Assembly (NCBI GenBank): GCA_903916205.1
Contig: CAIWVX010000124.1
Location: 1 to 8,759 of the forward strand
Direction: 5' to 3'
DNA length: 8,759 bases
DNA from: an uncultured beta proteobacterium
Lineage (GTDB): Bacteria; Pseudomonadota; Gammaproteobacteria; Burkholderiales; Rhodocyclaceae
Both the position numbers and the translations under genes were made by a program. This document shows, piece by piece, positions 1 to 8,400 of this stretch. Below the pieces are notes generated by a model. That model was given only the letters and a program-made list of their open reading frames with translations. It did not search any database and had not been told where the DNA came from. Positions within the stretch are counted from its first letter, which is position 1; each line of letters opens with the position of its first letter.

Positions 1-29
1 ACCACAATAATTTATCAATAAATGCCTTA

Positions 30-626
30 ATGCTCAGTAAACGAATCGTCTGGCGAAATAAACCGCTACGCAACTCAGAAAGCACCGCTTTTATTCCTTG
101 GTTGCAGGATCGCGGATCACTGACCGCGCAACTTCAGGCCCGAGGCAATTTCACTCTATTGCTTCGACACCAAAATCTTGACATGCCAACGCGAGACGAA
201 GCCAGGGCACTCAATATCCAGCCGAACACAATGGCCTTGATAAGAGAAGTGGTCTTGATTTGCGATGGAACACCGCTGGTTTTCGCCCATACCGTTCTAC
301 CTCGCCGACCTCGTGGCTCCGTAACAGGCTGGCTGGCGCGAATGGGGAGCTATTCGCTTGGTGCGTTGCTGTTTTCACACGCGGGGTTTAAGCGAGGGGT
401 TATCGAATGCAAACGGCTCAATCACCACCACAAACTTTACCTGTCAGCACGTGAAGCCTTACATGTAAAGCCAGATCCTCGAATACACTTATGGGCTCGC
501 CGTTCTCGTTTTACCTTTGGCACACAAACTTTACTCGTTACTGAAATTTTTTCTCCTGTATTGCGCGTCAATTCGCATTCAACGCGCAATCGCTTTGCTC
601 TAACAAAGAGGATGGGAAACGGGTAA
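30..626 (+). CDS. ubiC: Chorismate pyruvate-lyase (4-hydroxybenzoate synthase)
   Basis: UbiC removes pyruvate from chorismate to give 4-hydroxybenzoate, the first committed step of ubiquinone synthesis; it is a small cytoplasmic enzyme. The 198-residue product shows the family landmarks in order: an N-terminal W-R and PWL..RGSLT segment (residues 8-32), IREVVL at 71-76 with Arg72 matching the product-binding Arg of E. coli UbiC, SLG at 109-111, and LWARRSRF at 154-161 followed by LVTEIF with Glu172 matching the catalytic Glu. About 20 residues (VNSHSTRNRF onward) extend past the usual end. The ATG at 30 fits the family N-terminus, but no clear Shine-Dalgarno precedes it and the frame is open to the window edge, so an upstream start cannot be excluded. 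ubiA, its common partner, does not follow. The DNA is AT-richer than the B12 genes (53 of 120 G+C at 481-600). The family call is secure; the start is less so. Confidence 0.9.
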   Translation: MLSKRIVWRNKPLRNSESTAFIPWLQDRGSLTAQLQARGNFTLLLRHQNLDMPTRDEARALNIQPNTMALIREVVLICDGTPLVFAHTVLPRRPRGSVTGWLARMGSYSLGALLFSHAGFKRGVIECKRLNHHHKLYLSAREALHVKPDPRIHLWARRSRFTFGTQTLLVTEIFSPVLRVNSHSTRNRFALTKRMGNG

Positions 627-661
627 GTATTTACCTAAATTGGGCATCCCCTTCACGCACG

Positions 662-868
662 TTATAGCGACTTGCCATAAACGATGGAACGGTAGGAAGC
701 TGGGCCGATGGCAACAGCTTGTTGAGCCAGACGGTTGAAGCGAAGCGTGAATTTATCGAGGTCGTAATCGAGATGCTGATGTTGATCGTCCAATAATCTG
801 GCAATTAAGCACGGTGTTCTGTGTATCAAAACGGAATACTGTGACTCAAGAACCGCACTGCCCAACAA
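662..868 (-). pseudogene. C-terminal remnant of an IS1595/ISXO2-like transposase
   Basis: A 68-codon minus-strand frame (TTG at 868, TAA at 662-664) ends with residues that resemble the C-terminus of IS1595-family (ISXO2-like, DDE) transposases. HLDYDLDKFTLRFNR corresponds to the family's HLQ.YLDEFTFRFNRR, and LAQQAV..GPASYRSIV corresponds to the closing LLQQAV...P.PY..LV. The usual dozen or so residues between RFNRR and the RL.QQAV helix are missing, so RFN runs straight into RLAQQAV. This suggests an in-frame internal deletion. Only about 662-785 is recognisable; the first 25-30 codons look unrelated. The catalytic core is absent, so the product cannot be an active transposase. The relic lies between ubiC and cobQ, and GC-rich sequence at 642-660 just past its stop could be an old element end, but I see no matching inverted repeat. 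The identification is from memory of the family and is tentative. Confidence 0.45.
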
Positions 869-892
869 TCCCCTTGCCCTTAAAAACTCCCC

Positions 893-2383
893 CTAAAGCG
901 GCAACCATTCCCCCAGCTTCTCCAAATTCAAGCTTTCTTCTACCGCATCGGCCAGTCGATCTAAGTCGCGTTCGCGTCGTTCGTTTGGATCAAAGCTTGA
1001 GGTGGGTTTGTGACCGGCCCATTCGAGTAAGGCGGCTAGGGCTTCTGGGGTGTCGAATAAACCGTGGCAGTAGGTGGCTAGAATTTGGTTGTCGGCGGAG
1101 ATGGCTCCCTCTGGGTATTGCTCACCTACGCCACCCAGTTGCGTTGCTGGTCGCGCCAGCGCCGCGCCCTGCGTGACGCCCATGTGGATGCGATAACCGG
1201 CTAGCGGCGGGGAGCCGGGAAGGTGTAGCCAGCCGCGCACATTTTCAAGCGTTTTCACCGATTCAAGGGTTGTGTCATAGGCCATTAGACCCAGCCCCGG
1301 CGAACTTCCGGGTGCGCCTTCTAAGCCTTGCGGATCGTGCAGTTGCTGGCCGAGCATCTGTAGTCCGCCGCATATGCCGATGACTTTTCCGCCATAGCGC
1401 AGGTGGCGATGGATGGCGTCTTCCCAGCCCATTTCACGTAGCCAGTTGAGGTCGGCTTGAACCGCTTTGGAACCCGCCAGTACGATTAGATCGCAGGGCG
1501 GAATGGGGTCGTGCGGCCCGACGAGGGTGAAGTCTACGTCGGGGTGGAAGCGTAGCGGATCAAAGTCGTTATGGTTTGAAATGCGTGGGTAGGCCGGGGC
1601 GATGATGTTTAGCTTGGCGTCGGTCTTGGTTTCTTTGCCTCGCGGCAGGGCATCTTCGGCATCGAGATAAAGGCCGTGCAGGTAAGGCAAAACGCCGAGA
1701 ACCGGCTTGCCGGTGCGTTCTTCGAGCCAGCGCAAACCGGATTCGAGCAGCGACATGTCGCCACGAAAACGGTTGATGACAAAGCCTTTGACCCGTGCCT
1801 GTTCGCTCGGGGAGAGCAGTTCGAGGGTGCCGACGAGGTGGGCGAAAACGCCGCCACGGTCGATGTCCGCCACCAAAATGACCGGGCAGTCGACCGTTTC
1901 GGCAAAGCCCATGTTGGCGATGTCGCGGGCGCGCAGGTTGATTTCAGCCGGGCTACCGGCCCCTTCAACGACGATGCAATCGTAGGCGGCGCATAGGCGT
2001 TCCCACGATTCGAGCACCGCTTTCATGGCCCGTGGTTTGTATTCGTGATAGTCGCGGGCGTTGAGATCGCTCATCGCTTTGCCGTGAATAATGACCTGCG
2101 CCCGCTTGTCGGATGAGGGTTTGAGTAAGATTGGGTTGAAGTCGATGTGAGCCGCGACGCGGGCCGCCTGGGCTTGCAAAGCCTGAGCACGGCCAATTTC
2201 GCCTCCATCAATGGTGACCGCCGAATTGAGCGCCATGTTCTGTGGTTTGAATGGTGCTACGTGCAAGCCGCGACGGGCTAAAACGCGACACAAGGCGGCG
2301 ACTAAGACGGTTTTACCGGCATCGGAAGTGCAGCCTTGAACCATCAGACTGGGGGTTTTCTTGGAGGAATGGGGCGTATTCAT
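893..2383 (-). CDS. cobQ: Cobyric acid synthase (glutamine-hydrolysing)
   Basis: CobQ (CbiP) uses ATP and glutamine to amidate the b, d, e and g carboxylates of adenosylcobyrinic acid a,c-diamide, giving adenosylcobyric acid in the cytoplasm. The N-terminal synthetase domain has a P-loop-like GCTSDAGKT at residues 17-25, [10 protein letters not shown] near 45-54, [10 protein letters not shown] at 141-150 and DIDRGGVFA near 174-182. The C-terminal class I glutamine amidotransferase domain carries the nucleophile Cys338 in [10 protein letters not shown] and the catalytic His440 in YCHGLFD. The length of 496 residues is normal. I chose the ATG at 2383 because homology begins about a dozen residues later and this leaves 57 bp to the divergent cbiB. 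In-frame ATGs at 2404 and 2422 are possible and would add 7 or 13 residues; none has a strong ribosome site. The gene stops with TAG at 893-895. No terminator is obvious beyond it. Confidence 0.95.
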   Translation of the reverse strand: MNTPHSSKKTPSLMVQGCTSDAGKTVLVAALCRVLARRGLHVAPFKPQNMALNSAVTIDGGEIGRAQALQAQAARVAAHIDFNPILLKPSSDKRAQVIIHGKAMSDLNARDYHEYKPRAMKAVLESWERLCAAYDCIVVEGAGSPAEINLRARDIANMGFAETVDCPVILVADIDRGGVFAHLVGTLELLSPSEQARVKGFVINRFRGDMSLLESGLRWLEERTGKPVLGVLPYLHGLYLDAEDALPRGKETKTDAKLNIIAPAYPRISNHNDFDPLRFHPDVDFTLVGPHDPIPPCDLIVLAGSKAVQADLNWLREMGWEDAIHRHLRYGGKVIGICGGLQMLGQQLHDPQGLEGAPGSSPGLGLMAYDTTLESVKTLENVRGWLHLPGSPPLAGYRIHMGVTQGAALARPATQLGGVGEQYPEGAISADNQILATYCHGLFDTPEALAALLEWAGHKPTSSFDPNERRERDLDRLADAVEESLNLEKLGEWLPL

Positions 2384-2440
2384 CGTAAAATCTCGGATTG
2401 TCATTGTCAGCTTCTTGTTCATGGAGCCTGTAATTTTCTC

Positions 2441-3397
2441 ATGCCTGCCACATTTCCTCCCGATCTATTCTTGTTTTATCTTCCTCCAAGTTTGTGGCTG
2501 CCGTTAGCGGCTATCGCCGGGGTTGGCTTTGATCGTCTGCTAGGCGAGGCTCGGCGCTGGCATCCGCTGGTCGGTTTCGGCGCTTTGGCGGATGCCGCCG
2601 AGCGAGCACTCAATCGTGGCGGTTGGCGAAAAACCAGCGGTGTTCTGGCGTGGTCACTGATTGTTTTGCCTTGGGTGGCGCTGGTGTTTTGGAGTCAGCG
2701 GGGTGATTTTTACGGCTGGCTATTCGACGTTATCCTGCTTTATTTTGCCTTGGGCGGACGCAGTTTGGCTGAACACGCCGAGCGCGTGAACAGCGACCTA
2801 GCCGCCGGTGATCTGCCAGCCGCACGCGAGCACGTCGGCTGGATTGTCTCGCGCAAGACCTCTGATTTGAATGAATCCGATGTTGCCAAAGCCTGTGTTG
2901 AATCGACGCTTGAAAACGGTAATGACGCCCTATTTGGTGCGCTGTTCTGGTTCATGTTGCTGGGCGGGGGCGGAGCCGTGTTGTTCCGACTGGCGAATAC
3001 TTTGGACGCCATGTGGGGCTACAAGAACGAACGTTTTTTGCGTTTTGGCTGGGCGGCGGCCCGCCTTGATGATGCGCTGAATTATCTGCCCGCTCGCCTG
3101 ACCGCGTTGTCATACGCGTTGTGCGGACAGACGCGCCGCGCTTTTTCTTGCTGGCGCAAACAAGCGCCGATCTGGGAAAGCCCGAATGCCGGCCCGGTGA
3201 TGTCAGCCGGGGCTGGAAGTCTCGGTCTAGCACTGGGCGGGGCGGCGATTTATCACGGCAAACGGGAAGAGCGACCGGTACTCGGCGAAGGCCAACCCGC
3301 CCGTCGGGAGGATATTCCACGGGCGCTGACGCTGGTTAGGCGCAGCCTGGCTTTGTGGCTGATCGTTTATTTTATGGGAGGTTTGCTCAGTGCTTGA
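2441..3397 (+). CDS. cbiB: Adenosylcobinamide-phosphate synthase (membrane protein)
   Basis: CbiB (CobD in Pseudomonas naming) joins adenosylcobyric acid to (R)-1-amino-2-propanol phosphate, giving adenosylcobinamide phosphate; it is an integral inner-membrane enzyme. Family signatures along the 318 residues are [18 protein letters not shown] (30-47), SRKTSDL (137-143), [18 protein letters not shown] (154-171), [14 protein letters not shown] (186-199), [13 protein letters not shown] (209-221) and [13 protein letters not shown] (247-259). Hydrophobic segments lie near residues 12-28, 67-84, 93-104, 163-183 and 302-316. The frame is open from 2336, but that would overlap cobQ, and the ATG at 2441 begins just before the conserved region. 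A GGAG at 2423-2426 is 14 nt away, rather far for a ribosome site. The gene is divergent from cobQ and its last 8 nt overlap cobD. The substrate is the product of CobQ and the partner amine comes from CobD, which fits the gene order. Confidence 0.94.
   Translation: MPATFPPDLFLFYLPPSLWLPLAAIAGVGFDRLLGEARRWHPLVGFGALADAAERALNRGGWRKTSGVLAWSLIVLPWVALVFWSQRGDFYGWLFDVILLYFALGGRSLAEHAERVNSDLAAGDLPAAREHVGWIVSRKTSDLNESDVAKACVESTLENGNDALFGALFWFMLLGGGGAVLFRLANTLDAMWGYKNERFLRFGWAAARLDDALNYLPARLTALSYALCGQTRRAFSCWRKQAPIWESPNAGPVMSAGAGSLGLALGGAAIYHGKREERPVLGEGQPARREDIPRALTLVRRSLALWLIVYFMGGLLSA
3376..3381 (+). promoter_or_regulatory. Ribosome binding site of cobD
   Basis: GGGAGG lies inside the end of cbiB, 8 nt before a GTG start codon at 3390. 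This strong match fixes the GTG start of cobD, which overlaps the cbiB stop, and indicates translational coupling of the two genes. Confidence 0.75.
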
Positions 3398-4379
3398 ACA
3401 CGGCGGCAGATTACGCGCGGCAGCGGCACAGCACGGAATAGCGTTGTCCGACTGGGTCGATCTGTCGACCGGCATTAACCCCGAAGTCTATCCGGTTCCG
3501 CCGATTGCCCCGGCTTGCTGGAACCGTTTGCCTGAAGATAATGATGGTCTCGAAGCGGCGGCGGCGGCCTATTACGGCAACCCCCGGTTGCTCATTTTGC
3601 CCGGTTCACAAGCGGCTATTCAGGCCCTGCCCGCGTTGTTTCCAAAGGCCGCCATAGCCTGCGTAACGCCGGTTTACGAAGAACACCCACAGGCCTGGCA
3701 GCGTGCCGGTCACAAGCTGCGCCGCTTGCCCACGCTGCCACGTTTACTGGCCGCGTCTACGCCGAACGTGCTGATGTGCAATCCCAATAATCCCACCGGA
3801 CAGTCGATACCTCGCAGCGATTTGCTGGAAGCGGCGGATAAACTTCGGCAGCGCGGTGGCTGGCTGATTGTGGATGAAGCCTTTGCCGATGCGGAGCCAG
3901 AAAATGCCTTAGTTACTTTGGCCGGTAGCCAAGAGGCCCCCAATCTTCTGGTGCTGCGTTCGCTCGGCAAGTTCTTCGGACTCGCCGGTGCACGAGTTGG
4001 CACGCTCTTTGGTGCTGCCGAAAAACTTGACCGTCTGCGCGAATTGCTTGGCCCGTGGCCGGTGTCGCATCCCTCGCGGGCGGTGGCGCGTCAGGCGCTG
4101 GAGGATTTTGACTGGCAGGCTACGGCGCGGCATAAGCTGATCGCGAGTTCAACCCGTCTGGCAAAAATGCTGGCCCCGCTGGGTGAAGTCACCCGCTCGG
4201 CATTGTTCTGCACGGTGAATACGCCGCACTGTGCCGCCCTCTACGATCACTTTGCCCGGCGGGCTATTTTGCTGCGTCGCTTTGATCAACACGGCTTGCT
4301 CCGAGTGGGTTTGCCCGGCCCCGAGTCGGAGTGGAAAAAACTCGAAACCGCCCTTAACGAATGGAATCCTTCATGTTAA
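3390..4379 (+). CDS. cobD: Threonine-phosphate decarboxylase (PLP enzyme)
   Basis: This class I/II-fold, PLP-dependent enzyme decarboxylates L-threonine O-3-phosphate to (R)-1-amino-2-propanol phosphate, the linker that CbiB attaches to cobyric acid. It is named CobD in Salmonella and CobC in Pseudomonas. The 329 residues begin with HGGRLRAAAAQHG and DLSTGINP (24-31). They continue with LPGSQAAIQALP (70-81), NPNNPTG at 131-137, VDEAF at 161-165 with the pyridine-nitrogen Asp162, and SLGKFFGLAGARVG at 191-204, where Lys194 should form the internal aldimine. Arg305 in LLRVGLPG is the likely carboxylate-binding Arg. A histidinol-phosphate aminotransferase has similar motifs, but the N-terminal HGG and the B12 neighbours favour CobD. 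The start is GTG, overlapping cbiB by 8 nt behind a strong ribosome site; the end overlaps the next gene by 7 nt. The three plus-strand B12 genes therefore look like one operon. Confidence 0.93.
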   Translation: MLEHGGRLRAAAAQHGIALSDWVDLSTGINPEVYPVPPIAPACWNRLPEDNDGLEAAAAAYYGNPRLLILPGSQAAIQALPALFPKAAIACVTPVYEEHPQAWQRAGHKLRRLPTLPRLLAASTPNVLMCNPNNPTGQSIPRSDLLEAADKLRQRGGWLIVDEAFADAEPENALVTLAGSQEAPNLLVLRSLGKFFGLAGARVGTLFGAAEKLDRLRELLGPWPVSHPSRAVARQALEDFDWQATARHKLIASSTRLAKMLAPLGEVTRSALFCTVNTPHCAALYDHFARRAILLRRFDQHGLLRVGLPGPESEWKKLETALNEWNPSC

Positions 4380-5257
4380 AAATTTTTATTGCCTTGAGTC
4401 TGATGCTCACCGTTGCGACAGCCCGCGCCGAAGTGGTGGTGCAGGACGATATTGGCAACACCCTTCGACTGGCCCAACCGGCTAAACGCATCATCACGCT
4501 GGCTCCGCATATGGCAGAAACACTGTTTGCGGCGGGAGCGGGCAATCGCTTAGTCGGCGTCGTCGAATACAGCGACTACCCGGAAGAAGTCAAAAAAATC
4601 CCCCGAGTCGGCGGTTATTCACGCTTTGATCTCGAAGCTGTGGTAGCCCTTAAGCCGGATCTGGTGATTGCTTGGTATAGCGGCAACGCCCCGGCGCATG
4701 TTGAAAAACTGCGTAGCCTTGGCTTGCCGATCTATATTTCACAACCCAACAGCATTGAGGATGTGGCGTCTGAACTTGAACGCTTTGGCGTGCTTGCGGG
4801 AACCGCCGAAATCGCCCGTGCTGCGGCGGTTAAATTGCGCGAACGCCAGGCTGAGCTGAAAAAACGTTACAGCCAGCGCCCTGTGGTACGCACTTTTTAT
4901 CAGGTTTGGAAGCAGCCACTAACGACCATCGGCGGCAAGCAGATCATCACCAGCATCATTCGACTGTGTGGCGGCGAAAACGTTTTTGAGAAGCTCGATG
5001 CCATGGCCCCGGTGGTGACCGTCGAAGCCGTTATTGCCGCCAACCCGGAGGCCATTATTGCCAGCGGCATGGAACAATCCCGCCCAGAATGGCTGGATGA
5101 CTGGAAACGCTGGACCTCGATCAACGCCGTGCTCAACGACAACCTATTTTTCGTGCAGCCCCAATTGATCCAGCGCCATACCCCACGTCTGCTCGACGGC
5201 GCCGAAGCCCTGTGCCAGCATTTAGAAACGGTACGCTCGCGCAAACCTCGTGGGTAG
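4373..5257 (+). CDS. btuF: BtuF-like periplasmic corrinoid-binding protein
   Basis: This is the substrate-binding component of a vitamin B12 ABC importer (class III, helical-backbone binding protein). From the ATG at 4373 the 294 residues open with a Sec signal peptide: MLK, a hydrophobic stretch, and an ATARA/E cleavage site near residue 19. The binding fold follows: AKRIITLAPHMAETLFAAG (38-56), VVEYSDYPEEV (63-73) with the BtuF-like YSDYP, and LKPDLVIAW (93-101). Cys199 in LCGGENVF and Cys281 in ALCQHL match the disulfide pair of E. coli BtuF. The ATG at 4361 would add MESF before the signal and is less likely. The gene overlaps the cobD stop by 7 nt, so it probably shares its transcript, with only a weak GGA ahead of it. 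No permease (btuC) or ATPase (btuD) is in the window. A haem or siderophore binder is the alternative, but the B12 context and the YSDYP motif favour corrinoids. Confidence 0.88.
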   Translation: MLKIFIALSLMLTVATARAEVVVQDDIGNTLRLAQPAKRIITLAPHMAETLFAAGAGNRLVGVVEYSDYPEEVKKIPRVGGYSRFDLEAVVALKPDLVIAWYSGNAPAHVEKLRSLGLPIYISQPNSIEDVASELERFGVLAGTAEIARAAAVKLRERQAELKKRYSQRPVVRTFYQVWKQPLTTIGGKQIITSIIRLCGGENVFEKLDAMAPVVTVEAVIAANPEAIIASGMEQSRPEWLDDWKRWTSINAVLNDNLFFVQPQLIQRHTPRLLDGAEALCQHLETVRSRKPRG

Positions 5258-5410
5258 GCTATCTGCCATTTGTGCTGAAATGTTTTGCTTGATTTTAGGA
5301 ATAATTTTATGTATTTTCGTCATATAGGTCTCAGAGAATTGTCAAATCTGCCCTAGTTTTTTTGAGGTTTTTGTAATATCGCGGTACAGAAAAGCTTTCA
5401 CTCAACCCGA

Positions 5411-5440
5411 TTGCCAGCTTTTTGCTTTTAGCCGTATGTT
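5411..5440 (+). promoter_or_regulatory. Candidate sigma70-type promoter for the Ig-like protein gene
   Basis: TTGCCA (5411-5416) and TATGTT (5435-5440) are separated by 18 nt, with 5 of 6 and 4 of 6 consensus matches. They lie in the AT-rich 228-bp gap between btuF and the large Ig-like gene, which would leave a leader of about 40 nt. AT-rich DNA produces such matches by chance, so this is only a candidate. No rho-independent terminator for btuF could be seen in the same gap. Confidence 0.3.
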
Positions 5441-5475
5441 TTACAAGTAAATTTTATTATTAGTTCGTGTCAAAT

Positions 5476-5479
5476 GAGG
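5476..5479 (+). promoter_or_regulatory. Ribosome binding site of the Ig-like protein gene
   Basis: GAGG lies 6 nt before the ATG at 5486. An in-frame ATG also occurs at 5474 and overlaps this GAGG; it has no ribosome site of its own, so 5486 is the preferred start. Confidence 0.6.
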
Positions 5480-5485
5480 CCCCAA

Positions 5486-8400
5486 ATGAAGCCGACCAAA
5501 CCCGTCACCCCTTTATCGACCAACGAATTGAACGGCAGTCCGCAAGAGCCGGTTAATCCGCAGGGCTCGACTCCGGTGATTTTAGCGGCTGCAACGCGAG
5601 GCGATTCGGTCAAAAAGGGGGCGTTGCGTCGCCGCGCTGAAGAAGATGAAGATTCAAATCTTCATCTGGATTCAATCAAGATCGATTTTTCTGAGATTGA
5701 CCTAGAGAACGATGACAGCAGCCTCTTTGCGTCGTATTGGGACACCGCGTCCCTGCGACTCGATCAAGTCACGGTAGAAACCGATAGATCGGCGTTGGTC
5801 GGCGTCGGTACGGACCGTATGGCGTTCACCGGGGGGAGCGAGGGTGTGGGAGGCACCAACGCCGCCATTTCGGCGTTTAGTCTGCTGGGTTGGGGCGCTT
5901 TTGGGAATTCGACGACCACTCTGGTTGAGGGTAAAGTCCGGGCCGGTAAGGTACTTGAGCAATCCGTGCTGGTCATCATTTATGCCGCCGATGGCCGCAC
6001 CGAGTTAGGCCGTGATGTGGTCGACAAAGACGGTGCGTTCAGTATCGACGTTGGCACCTACAAAGGGGTCATCATTGCCAATGTGTTTAACCTTAATGTC
6101 GACCCCGATTATTTCGACGAGGCGACGGGCCTGAAGACCGATTTTGCTCACCCTGAATTCAAGGGTAAAAAACTCCCCGTGTTGACGGCCGTTACCGAAG
6201 CGAACGGTGGAACCGTCACCCTCTACATCAATCCGGCAACCTCAATCGCCGCCCGCAACATCCTCAGTATCGACGCCGAGGGCAACGGTTCGGTGACCGA
6301 TGTCACTCTCGTTAATAAAGAAAACGTCGCTACGGGCGAGGCCTTGGGCCTTGCGAGTGACGTCACTAAAACACAGAATGAATTGCTGCTTGCCGCCCTT
6401 TCGGGTGTTGATTTGGCCAATGATGGCAATCAGGAAACGACCATTAGCTACTTCGCCCGCGTGATTAAGCAATTGGGCGGCGCAAGCCAAATGACGCTAG
6501 ATCAGAAATTAGAGATTATTAACGGGGCGATTCGTGCCGAAGGCAACAATCCGGGGACGGTAACGGAAGTGCTCCATTTATTGAATGTGAGTACGTCGGA
6601 CGTCATCCCGGTCACCATCGACCCTGTTGCCGGCGATAACATCATTACCCAAGCGAACCAAAACACGCTCACCTTGAGCGGCACCTACACGCCGGGGTCC
6701 ACAGTCATCCTGACCTTTGACGGCCATGCCGCGAGCGGCACGGTGATCTACGATCCCACCGGAAAAACTTGGCGTTACACCGTCACGGAGGCCGATATCG
6801 TCAATATGGGGGCCGATGGCGTAAAAACGATCACCATTACCGCCACCTCGCCCGGGGTGGGTGAGGCAAACCTCGACCACATCGTCTCCCTCGACCTGAT
6901 TCCCGACGCGCCGCGCGTAATCAAAATCATCGACGACACGTCGGCAGACATCACCAACGCCGAGATTGTCTTCAGCGTGGCCTTCGACAGACCGATTAAG
7001 GGCACCGTCGGCACCGGCAATTTCAGCGCCACGCATGGCACGGTGATCAGTGTCACGCAGGGCGACAGTATCAATGTTTACAACGTCCGCGTCGCCTTGG
7101 ACGCCGGGGTCGCCAGCGGCGACGTCGCCCTTCGCCTGATTGGCACGGGACTGACCAATACCAAAGGTGACGCTCCGGTGGCCGATGCCGACCTGAGCAC
7201 GTATGATCGTCAAGCCATCGACACCGCCGGCCCCTCCGTGACCACCGTCACCGACAACATCGAGGCGAACGTCACCCACAACGCCATCCGCTTCACCGTG
7301 ACCTTTAGCGAAGCTATTGTAGGCACCGTCAGCACCGATAATTTTAGAGTTAGCCAAGGCGGCACAGTGAGAGGTGTTACCCAAGTTGGCGACAGTCGTG
7401 TTTACACCGTCGACGTCAACCTAGACGCCGGGGTCGCCAGCGGCGATGTGGCCCTCAATCTCATTGGCGGCGGACTCCGCGACGCCCGTGGTAATGCGGT
7501 GCGTGATGCCAACTTAGGCACGCTGGACAGTCAAGGGATCGACACCTTAGCCCCCACCCTCACCGGAGTCTCTCCGGGCAGCGGGGCGACGATTAACCCG
7601 GGGACGCCTTTGGTTCTCACGTTTAGCGAAGCGGTCAGCAAAGGCACGGGCAATCTGCGTTTAGTCGATGACACAACGGGCACCTTCATTACGGTGGACA
7701 TTAACGATTCGAGCCTTGTCATTAACGGCACGCAAGTCACTTACACCCCGTCCACGCTGCAAGGTGATCATAATTACCACCTTGAGCTAGATTCTGGCGC
7801 GTTGCAGGATGCGGCGGGCAACGTCTATGCCGGACTGGGCGGCAACGCTTGGACTGTCCATGTTAACGGTCTGTCGCTCGCGCTGGACGCGGTCAGTACC
7901 GACAACTTAATCAACGCGACAGAAAACGACAGCAGCATCATCCTGAGCGGCACGGTTAGCGGGGAGTCCGACATTCTGGGCAACATTCGTGCGACCGACA
8001 TCACGCTGACGCTGACGCCGCAAGGCGGTGGAACGTCGATTACCGTCCAAGCGACGAGTTATACCGCCTCCACCGGAAAGTGGTCTGGTCAAGTTGCGCC
8101 CTGGACGCTGGTCGATGGTAAAACCTACACCGTCGCCGCTGAACTCCGTGGCAGCCAAGGCAGCGCCAGCGGCATAAGCGCCAGCGACAGTGGAAGTTTC
8201 AGTGTTGACACCACGGCGCCGACACTCTCCAACACCGCGCCGTCGTACACGCTGAGCACCGTAGCCGGCACAGCGGGCGACAGCGTGGGAGAAACCATCA
8301 CCCTGAGCATTACCTTTGACGGTGCCGTGAAGGGTCTGACCAGTGGTACTGACAGCACCATCTTTACGGTAGGCGGAATCGGGGTGAACGCAATCTGGGG

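Noticed and set aside
622..635. GGTAA-GTAT-TTACC hairpin at the ubiC stop as a terminator
   Set aside because: The stem is only 5 bp, is weak, overlaps the stop codon, and is not followed by a T tract.
645..877. ATCCCCTT repeated near 645-652 and 870-877 as ends of the relic element
   Set aside because: The copies are only 8 bases and in direct rather than inverted orientation, so they do not look like insertion-sequence termini.
814..1176. A 120-codon plus-strand open frame antisense to the end of cobQ
   Set aside because: The product is an R/P-rich translation with no family match and it overlaps a secure gene on the other strand.
5389..5400. Palindromic AAAGCTTT as a regulator site
   Set aside because: An 8-base palindrome in AT-rich DNA is expected by chance and has no second copy nearby.
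5575..5640. LapG-type di-alanine cleavage site in the ILAAATRG segment of the giant protein
   Set aside because: The alanine run lacks the TAAG-like context and the surrounding N-terminal retention sequence of LapA-type adhesins, so the resemblance is too slight to claim.
6578..7384. A 268-codon minus-strand open frame, and similar ones at 7907-8509 and 8125-8421
   Set aside because: They lie opposite the continuous Ig-like frame, have low-complexity D/G/V-rich translations, and have no recognisable domain. They are shadows of the GC-rich repeat coding strand.
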